Below are positions 57,201-64,000 of a stretch of DNA of 64,000 nucleotides, one piece after another. The translations under genes and the position numbers were made by a program. The number at the start of each line of letters is the position of its first letter. Position 1 is the first letter of the stretch. The notes below the pieces were generated by a model. That model searched no databases. It saw only the letters and a program-made list of their open reading frames with translations, and had not been told where the DNA came from. The stretch comes from Calliopsis andreniformis. Its lineage: Eukaryota; Arthropoda; Insecta; Hymenoptera; Andrenidae. The stretch is taken from the NCBI RefSeq assembly GCF_051401765.1, contig NW_027480467.1:1364001-1428000 (forward strand). Reading direction: 5' to 3'.

Positions 57201-57416
57201 CCCTCAAACATCAATCCTCAATACTCAACTATCAATCCTCAGTTTTCAATACTCAATAGAATATCCTGAATTCTCAGGATTCTATACTCAATACACAATA
57301 CTCAATCATCAAATCTCAATCCTCAATCATCAATCCTCAACACTCAATCCTCAAACATCTGTCCTCATTCTTCAATCCTCAATCCTCAATCCTCAATCCA
57401 CTAACGTCAATCCTCT
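48226..57416 (+). repeat. 9,191-bp tandem unit, copy 2
   Basis: Abuts copy 1 directly. The junction at about 48,226 joins the CTAACGTCAATCCTCTATCC variant (as at 42,588) to the CTCTATCCACAATCATC variant (as at 39,052). Past 57,416 the sequence continues as at about 42,617, not as at 48,226, which is what a single tandem duplication predicts. Confidence 0.92.
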
Positions 57417-59489
57417 ATCCTCAATCCTCAGTCCTCAGTCTTCAATCCTCAATACTCAATCTCCAATCATCAGTCCTCAATCCTCAATCATCAATCCTCA
57501 ATCCTGAATCTTCAATCCTCAACCCCATTCCTCAATCTTCAATCCTCAATCCTCAATCCTCAATCCTCAATTCGCAATCCTCAACCCTCAGTCCCCGTCC
57601 TCAATCCTCATCCCTCAATCCTCAATCCTCAATCCCCAATCCTCAATCCTCAATCCTCAATCATCAACACTCAATCTTCAATCCTCAATCCTCAATCCTT
57701 GATCCTCGATCCTCAGTCCTCAATCTTCAATCCTCAATCTCCTATCCTCAATCCTCAAGCGTCAAACCTCAATCCTCAAATCCTCATCCCTCAATCTTCA
57801 GACCTCAAACCACAATTCGGAATCCTCAATCCTGAATGCTCAATCTTCAATCCTCAATCCCCAGTCCTCAATTCTCAATCCTCAATACTCAATCTTCAAT
57901 CCTCAGTCCTCAATCCTCAATCCTCAATCCTCAATCCTCAATCCTCAAGTTTCAATCATCAATACTCAATCTTCAATCCTCAATCCTCAATCCTCAATCA
58001 TCAACACTCAATCTTCAATCATCAATACTCAATCTTCAATCCTCAATAATCAATCCCCAATCCTAGATCCTCAATCCCCAATCCCCAATCGTTAATCCTC
58101 AATCTTCAATCCTCAATCCTCAATTCTCAATCCTCAATCCTCAATATTCAACACACAAACCTCAACCATCAATTATCAATACTCAACCATCAATACTCAA
58201 TTCTCAATACTCAATAGAATATCATGAACTCTCATGGTTCAATACTCAATCCACAATACTCAATAATCAAATCTCAATCCTCAAACATCAATCCTCAACA
58301 CTCTATCCTCAACACTCAGTCCTCTCTCTTCAATCCTCCATCCTCAATCCTCAATCCTCATGCGTCAATCTCCAATCCTCAATCCTCAACAATCAATCCT
58401 TAATCCTCAATCCTGAATCTTCAATCCTCCATCCTCAATACCCAAACCTCAATCTTCAATTCTCAATCCTCGATCCTCAGTCCTCAACTCTCAACCCTCA
58501 GTCCCCAATCCTCAACCCTCAGTCCTCGTCCTCAATCCTCAACCCTCAATCCTCAATCTTCAATTTTCAATCATCAATACTCAATCTTCAATCCTAAATC
58601 CTCAATCCTCAATCCTCAATCCTCAATCTTCAATCATCAATACTCAATCTTCAATCCTCAACAATCAATATCCAATCCTAGATCCTCAATCCCCAATCCT
58701 CAATCGTTAATCCTCAATCTTCATACCTCAATCCCCAGTCCTCAATCCTCAATACTCAACCTTCAATCCTCAATCCACAATACTCAATCCTCAATACTCA
58801 ATCTTCAATCCTCAATCCTCAATTCTCAATCCTCAATACTCAATCCTCAATTCTCATAACTCAACACTCAACACTCAGTCCTCAATCTTCAATCCTCAAT
58901 CCTCAATCCTCAATCCTCAATCTTCAATCCTCAGTCCTCAATCCTCAATCCTCAATTCTCAATCCTCAACCCTGAGTCCCCGTCCTCAATCCTCATCACT
59001 CAATCCTCAATCCTCAATCCCCAATCCTCAATCCTCAATCCTCAATCATCAATACTCAACCTTCAATCCTCAATCCTCAACCTTGGTCCTCAATCCTCAG
59101 TCCTCAATCTTCAATCCTCAATCTCCTATCCTCAATCCTCAAGCGTCAAACCTCAATCCTCAATCCTCAACCCCCAATTCTCAGTCCTTAAACCTCAATC
59201 CTGAAACCTCAATCCTGAAATCTCAATTTTCAGCCGTCAGTCCTCAGCAATCAATTGTCAATCATCAATCCTCAATAGAATATTCTCAATTCTCAGTTTT
59301 CAATACTCAATCCTCAATCTTCAATCTTCAAATATCAATCCACAAACATCAATTCTCATCACTCAGCACTCAAGACTCAGTCCTCAATCTTCAATCCTCA
59401 ATCCTCAATCCTCAAACTTCAATCCTAAATACTCAATCTTCAATCCTCAATCCTCAATACTCAATCCTCAATCGTCAATCCTCAATCCT
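57417..59489 (+). repeat. Mosaic of 9.2-kb unit fragments
   Basis: 57,417-57,840 follows 51,793-52,217 (offset 5,624, then 5,625 after a one-base insertion near 57,780). About 57,841-58,200 follows 54,619-54,980 (offset 3,222). About 58,361-59,489 follows 52,548-53,676 (offset 5,813). The M1 module at about 58,219 has GAACTC in place of GAATTC. Confidence 0.8.
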
Positions 59490-61017
59490 CAATCCTCAAT
59501 CTTCAATCCTCAATCCCCAGTCCTCAATTCTCAATCCTCAATACTCAATCTTCAATCCTCAGTCCTCAATCCTCAATCCTCAATCCTCAATCCTCAATCC
59601 TCAAGTTTCAATCATCAATACTCAATCTTCAATCCTCAATCCTCAATCCTCAATCATCAACACTCAATCTTCAATCATCAATACTCAATCTTCAATCCTC
59701 AATAATCAATCTCCAATCCTAGATCCTCAATCCCCAATCCCCAATCGTTAATCCTCAATCTTCAATCCTCAATCCTCAATTCTCAATCCTCAATCCTCAA
59801 TATTCAACACACAAACCTCAACCATCAATTATCAATACTCAACCATCAATCCTCAATTCTCAATACTCAATAGAATATCATGAATTCTCATGGTTCAATA
59901 CTCAATCCACAATATTCAATAATCAAATCTCAATCCTCAAACATCAATTCTCAACACTCTATCCTCAACACTCAGTCCTCTCTCTTCAATCCTCCATCCT
60001 CAATCCTCAAACCTCATGCGTCAATCCTCAATCCTCAATCCTCAAACCTCAATTCTCAGTCCTCAAACCTCAATCCCGAATCCTCAATCCTGAATTCTCA
60101 ATCTTCAGCCCTCAGTCCTCAACAATCAATTGTCAATCCTCAATCTTCAATAGAATATCCTCAATTCACAGTTTTCAAAACTCAATCCCCATTCTTCAAT
60201 CTTCAAATCTCAAAACACAAACATCAATTCCCATCACTCAACCCTCAACACTCAGCCCTCAGTCATCAATCCTCAATCCTCAATCCTCAATCTTCAATCC
60301 TCAATACTCAATCTTCAATCCTCAATCCTCAATTCTCAATCCTCAATACACAATCCTCAACTCTCATCACTCAACCCTCAACACTCAGTCCTCAATCTTC
60401 AATCCTCAATCCTCAATCCTCAATTCTCAATCCTCAACCCTCAGTCCCCGTCCTCAATCCTCGTCCCTCAATCCTCAATCCTCAATCCCCAATCCTCAAT
60501 ACTCAATCCTCAATCATCAATACTCAATCTTCAATCCTCAATCCGCAATCCTTGATCCTCAATCCTCAGTCCTCAATCTTCAATCCTCAATCTCCTATCC
60601 TCAATCCTCAAGCGTCAAACCTCAATCCTCAATCCTCAACCCCCAATTCTCAGTCCTCAAACCTCAATCCTGAAACCTCAATCCTGAAATCTCAATTTTC
60701 AGCCCTGAGTCCTCAGAAATCAATTGTCAATCATGAATCCTCAGTAGAATATCCTCAATTAACAGTTTTCAATACTCAATCCTCAATCTTCAATCTTCAA
60801 ATATCAATCCACAAACATCAATTCTCATCACTCAACACTCAACACTCAGTCCTCAATCTTCAATCCTCAATCCTCAATCCTCAGTATTCAATCCTAAATA
60901 CTCAATCTTCAATCCTCAATCCTCAATACCGAATCCTCAATCGTCAATCCCCAATGCTAAATCTTCAATCCACAATCCTCAATCCTCAATCTTCATTCCC
61001 CAATCCTTAATCCTCAA
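59490..61017 (+). repeat. Copy of about 54,612-56,170
   Basis: Offset 4,878 is constant at the start (the CAAGTTT variant at 54,724 and 59,602; M1 at about 54,995 and 59,873). Near 60,410 a 42-bp deletion (six heptamers) relative to 55,540 reduces the offset. The M1, dyad and M2 arrangement is intact (59,873, 60,122, 60,153). Confidence 0.82.
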
Positions 61018-64000
61018 TCCTCAATCCTCAGTCCTCAGTCCACAATCTTCAATCCTCAATACTCAATCCTCAATCTTCAATCATCAATACTCAATCTTCA
61101 ATCCTCAATAATCAATCTCCAATCCTGGATCCTCAATCCCCAATCCTCAATCGTTAATCCTCAACCTTCAATCCTCAATCCTCAATTCTCAATCCTCAAT
61201 CCTCAATATTCAACACACAAACCTCAACCATCAATTATCAATACTCAACCATCAATACTCAATTCTCAATACTCAATAGAATATCATGAACTCTCATGGT
61301 TCAATACTCAATCCACAATACTCAATAATCAAATCTCAATCCTCAAACATCAATCCTCAACACTCTATCCTCAACACTCAGTCCTCTCTCTTCAATCCTC
61401 CATCCTCAATCCTCAATCCTCATGCGTCAATCTCCAATCCTCAATCCTCAACAATCAATCCTTAATCCTCAATCCTGAATCTTCAATCCTCCATCCTCAG
61501 TACCCAAACCTCAACCTTCAATCCTCAATCCTCGATCCTCAGTCCTCAATTCTCAAACCTCAGTCCCAAATCCTCAACCCTCAGTCCTCGTCCTCAATCC
61601 TCATCCCTCAATCCTCAATCCTCATGTTTCAATCATCAATACTCAATCTTCAATACTCAATCCTCAATCCTCAATCATCAATCCTCAATCTTCAATCATC
61701 AATACTCAATCTTCAATCCTCAATAATCAATCTCCAATCCTAGATCCACAATCCCCAATCCTCAATCGTTAATCCTCAATCTTCAATCCTCAATCCTCAA
61801 TTCTCAATCCTCAATCCTCAATATTCAACACACAAACATCAACCATCAATTATCAGTACTCAACCATCAATCCTCAATTCTCAATACTCAATAGAATATC
61901 ATGAACTCTCATGGTTCAATACTCAATCCACAATACTCAATAATCAAATCTCAATCCTCAAACATCAATACTCAACACTCTATCCTCAACACTCAGTCCT
62001 CTCTCTTCAATCCTCCATCCTCAATCCTCAATCCTCATGCGTCAATCTCCAATCCTCAATCCTCAACAATCAATCCTTAATCCTCAATCCTGAATCTTCA
62101 ATCTTCCATCCTCAATACCCAAACCTCAATCTTCAATTCTCAATCCTCGATCCTCAGTCCTCAACTCTCAACCCTCAGTCCCCAATCCTCAAACCTCAGT
62201 CCTCGTCCTCAATCCTCAACCCTCAATCCTCAATCCTCAATTTTCAATCATCAATACTCAATCTTCAATCCACAATCCTCAATCCTCAATCCTCAATCCT
62301 CAATCTTCAATCATCAATACTCAATCTTCAATCCTCAACAATCAATATCCAATCCTAGATCCTCAATCCCCAATCCTCAATCGTTAATCCTCAATCTTCA
62401 TACCTCAATCCCCAGTCCTCAATCCTCAATACTCAACCTTCAATCCTCAATCCACAATACTCAATCCTCAATACTCAATCTTCAATCCTCAATCCTCAAT
62501 CCTCAATACTCAATCCTCAATCCTCAATATTCAACACACAACCATCAACCATCAATTCTCAATACTCAACCATGAATTATCAATTCTCAATACTCAATGG
62601 AATATCCTGAATTCTCATGGTTCAATACTCAATCCACAATATTCAATAATCAAATCTCAATCCGCAAACATCAATTCTCAACACTCTATCCTCAGCACTC
62701 AGTCCTCTCTCTTCAATCCTCCATTCTCAATCCTCAATCCTCATGCGTCAATCCTCAATCCTCAATCCTCAAACCTCAATTCTCACTCCTCAAACCTCAA
62801 TCCCGAATCCTCAATCCTGAATTCTCAATCTTCAGCCCTCAGTCCTCAACAATCAATTGTCAATCCTCAATCTTCAATAGAATATCCTCAATTCACCGTT
62901 TTCAATACTCAATCCCCATTCTTCAATCTTCAAATCTCAATCCACAGACATCAATTCTCATCACTCAACCCTCAACACTCAGTCCTCAATCTTCAATCCT
63001 CAATCCTCAATCCTCAATCTTCAATCCTCCATACTCAATCTTCAATCCTCAATCCTCAATCATCAATCCTCAATCCTCAATCCTCAATCCTCAGTCATCA
63101 ATCCTCAATCTTCAATGCTCAATCCTCAATCATCAATCCTCAATCCTCAATCCTCAATCCTCAATCCTCAATCTTCAATCATCAATACTCAATCTTCAAT
63201 CCTCAACAATCAATATCCTATCCTAGCTCCTCAATCCCCAATCCTCAATCGTTAATCCTCAATCTTCATACCTCAATCCCCAGTCCTCAATCCTCAATAC
63301 TCAACCTTCAATCCTCAATCCACAATACTCAATCCTCAATACTCAATCTTCAATCCTCAATCCTCAATCCTCAATACTCAATCCTCAATCCTCAATATTC
63401 AGCACACAACCACCTACCATCAATTCTCAATACTCAACCATGAATTATCGATTCTCAATACTCAATGGAATATCCTGAATTCTCATGGTTCAATACTCAA
63501 TCCACAATATTCAATAATCAAATCTCAATCCGCAAACATCAATCCTCAACACTCTATCCTCAGCACTCAGTCCTCTCTCTTCAATCCTCCATCCCCAATC
63601 CTCTATCCCCAAGCGTCAAACCTCAATCCTCAATCCTCAACCGTCAATCCTCAGTCCTCAAACCTCAATTCTCAATCCTCAACCCTCAGTCTCCGTCCTC
63701 AATCCTCATCCCTCAATCCTCAATCCTCAATCCCCAATCCTCAATCCTCAATCCTCAATCCTCAATCATCAATACTCAATCTTCAATCCTCAATCCGCAA
63801 TCATTGATCCTCAATCCTCAGTCCACAATCTTCAATCCTCAATCTCCTATCCTCAATCCTCAAGCGTCAAACCTCAATCCTCAATCCTCAACCCCCAATT
63901 CTCAGTCCTCAAATCTCAATCCTGAAACCTCAATCCTGAAATCTCAATTTTCAGCCCTGAGTCCTCAGAAACCAATTGTCAATCATGAATCCTCAGTAGA
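61018..64000 (+). repeat. Cluster of short M1-headed repeats at the right edge
   Basis: M1 modules lie at about 61,279, 61,891, 62,600 and 63,470. The first two carry GAACTC; the last two carry CAATGGAATATCC. About 62,035-62,560 follows about 58,360-58,880 (offset 3,677). About 63,260-63,670 follows 38,230-38,640. 63,670-64,000 resembles 46,400-46,730 and 60,430-60,760. The array continues past the window. Confidence 0.77.

Larger units (their letters stand above)
712..63000 (+). repeat. M2 diverged module family (dispersed)
   Basis: M2 begins GAATATCCTCAATTCACAG, or GAATATCATCAATTCACAG in a second subtype common at 7.8-39 kb, and includes ATCCACAAACATCAATTCTC about 60 bp later. Clear examples are at 712, 3,065, 7,339, 7,820, 46,084, 55,275, 60,153 and 62,880. 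It is visibly related to M1 over about 120 bp. In five checked places M2 starts exactly 280 bp after M1. Confidence 0.83.
1640..63240 (+). repeat. M4 CTAG-bearing module (dispersed)
   Basis: The variant CAATCCTAGATCCTCAATCC is often followed by CCCAATCCTCAATCGTTAATC. Approximate positions of CTAG: 1,648, 2,144, 2,450, 3,651, 4,316, 5,294, 30,572, 33,484, 38,192, 41,893, 43,675, 45,650, 47,517, 51,084, 52,866, 54,841, 56,708, 58,065, 58,679, 59,719, 61,740, 62,356 and 63,222. The one at 61,126 reads CTGG and creates GGATCC. It is absent from about 5.3 to 30.5 kb, so it marks the edges and right half of the window. Confidence 0.75.
320..63600 (+). repeat. M1 diverged module family (dispersed)
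   Basis: M1 begins GAATATCCTGAATTCTCATG and is recognisable for about 120 bp. Approximate starts: 320, 2,785, 4,002, 5,797, 7,059, 9,612, 16,737, 19,531, 25,784, 30,954, 33,861, 34,965, 38,437, 42,102, 42,444, 45,804, 47,726, 48,068, 51,293, 51,635, 54,995, 56,917, 57,259, 58,219, 59,873, 61,279, 61,891, 62,600 and 63,470. Most copies contain an EcoRI site (GAATTC). Most are preceded by an ATTCAACACACAACC variant 60-80 bp upstream. No function is claimed. Confidence 0.85.
1..64000 (+). repeat. Heptanucleotide satellite array, consensus TCAATCC
   Basis: The whole window is tandem TCAATCC with point variants (TCAATCT, TCAATAC, TCAGTCC, TCAAACC, TCAACCC, TCATTCC, TCTATCC, TGAATCC and others) and occasional 6- or 8-base units. 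I saw no tract of the reverse orientation (GGATTGA) and no unique sequence at either edge, so the array continues beyond the window. The consensus + strand has no G at all; G comes only from variants, which gives an extreme and constant strand asymmetry. Known eukaryotic satellites include 7-bp monomers (for example the AAACTAC family of the Drosophila virilis group), but I do not recognise this monomer. Heterochromatic location is inferred from array size and HOR structure. Confidence 0.97.

Noticed and set aside
1..64000. Giant repetitive structural protein gene (silk-, adhesive- or ice-binding-like)
   Set aside because: Stops interrupt every frame at irregular intervals, copies differ by single heptamers and by one-base indels, and there are no unique terminal domains or splice-site pattern. 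The peptide repeat follows entirely from the DNA repeat.
1..64000. CRISPR array
   Set aside because: There is no alternation of an identical 23-40 bp repeat with unique spacers; all sequence is the same heptamer family, and no cas genes are present.
1..64000. Telomere repeat tract
   Set aside because: The unit TTGAGGA is not a telomere repeat I know, the variants are abundant and organised in kb-scale HORs, and there is no homogeneous terminal tract. Only the strand asymmetry is similar.
1..64000. Cyanobacterial short tandemly repeated repetitive (STRR) heptamers
   Set aside because: Heptamer STRRs of filamentous cyanobacteria are short intergenic tracts between genes. A gene-free array of more than 64 kb with nested HORs does not fit a bacterial genome.
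1..64000. CCAAT boxes (NF-Y sites)
   Set aside because: CCAAT arises wherever TCAATCC has a T-to-C change (CCAATCC). It occurs too often and without promoter context to be read as regulation.
1..64000. CENP-B box or other known centromere motif
   Set aside because: No TTCG-N4-A-N2-CGGG type motif was seen on either strand, so a centromeric role cannot be claimed from sequence.
1..64000. tRNA, rRNA or transposon remnants
   Set aside because: No cloverleaf boxes, conserved rRNA segments, terminal repeats or transposase-like frames were seen; even the most diverged modules align to the heptamer pattern.

Overview
The window is one uninterrupted block of satellite DNA. From base 1 to base 64,000 it consists of diverged copies of a heptanucleotide, TCAATCC on the + strand (GGATTGA on the - strand), always in the same orientation. 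I find no convincing gene, RNA gene, transposon, CRISPR array, origin or stretch of unique sequence. The array runs off both ends, so its true length is more than 64 kb. An array of this size with nested higher-order repeats (HORs) is typical of eukaryotic constitutive heterochromatin (pericentromeric, subtelomeric, or on a sex, B or germline-restricted chromosome). Nothing in the sequence identifies the species, and I do not recognise this heptamer as a named satellite.

The long open reading frames on the + strand follow from the repeat. Seven is not a multiple of three, so all three forward frames of TCAATCC read the same stop-free heptapeptide cycle (S-I-L-N-P-Q-S). The - strand meets TGA once per 21 bases in every frame. 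None of these frames is annotated as a gene.

Layout. 1-11,288: older, diverged heptamers with scattered short duplications. 11,289-15,420: HOR copies of about 1.29 kb. 15,421-17,100: a block with a long perfect heptamer run, copied again at about 26.9-28.07 kb. 17,105-23,100: a tandem duplication with a period of about 3.56 kb; the same material recurs at 28.07-29.5 and 35.2-37.9 kb. 23,483-25,510: a copy of 12,180-14,230. 29,415-34,758: a tandem duplication of period 2,907 bp with a nested 489-bp duplication. 39,035-57,416: two abutting 9,191-bp units with no length difference and only four base differences noticed by eye. 57,417-64,000: partial copies of the 9.2-kb unit, shuffled and spaced 0.6-1.7 kb apart.

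Below the HOR level, a few strongly diverged modules recur in fixed order. M1 begins GAATATCCTGAATTCTCATG, M2 begins GAATATCCTCAATTCACAG, and in at least five places they lie exactly 280 bp (40 heptamers) apart. A 12-bp dyad precedes M2 by 31 bp, a CTAG-bearing module (M4) recurs about 23 times, and six-base phase slips (TCGTCC, TCATCC) keep the same context. All block boundaries were found by comparing distinctive variants by eye, and most are good to within tens of bases.
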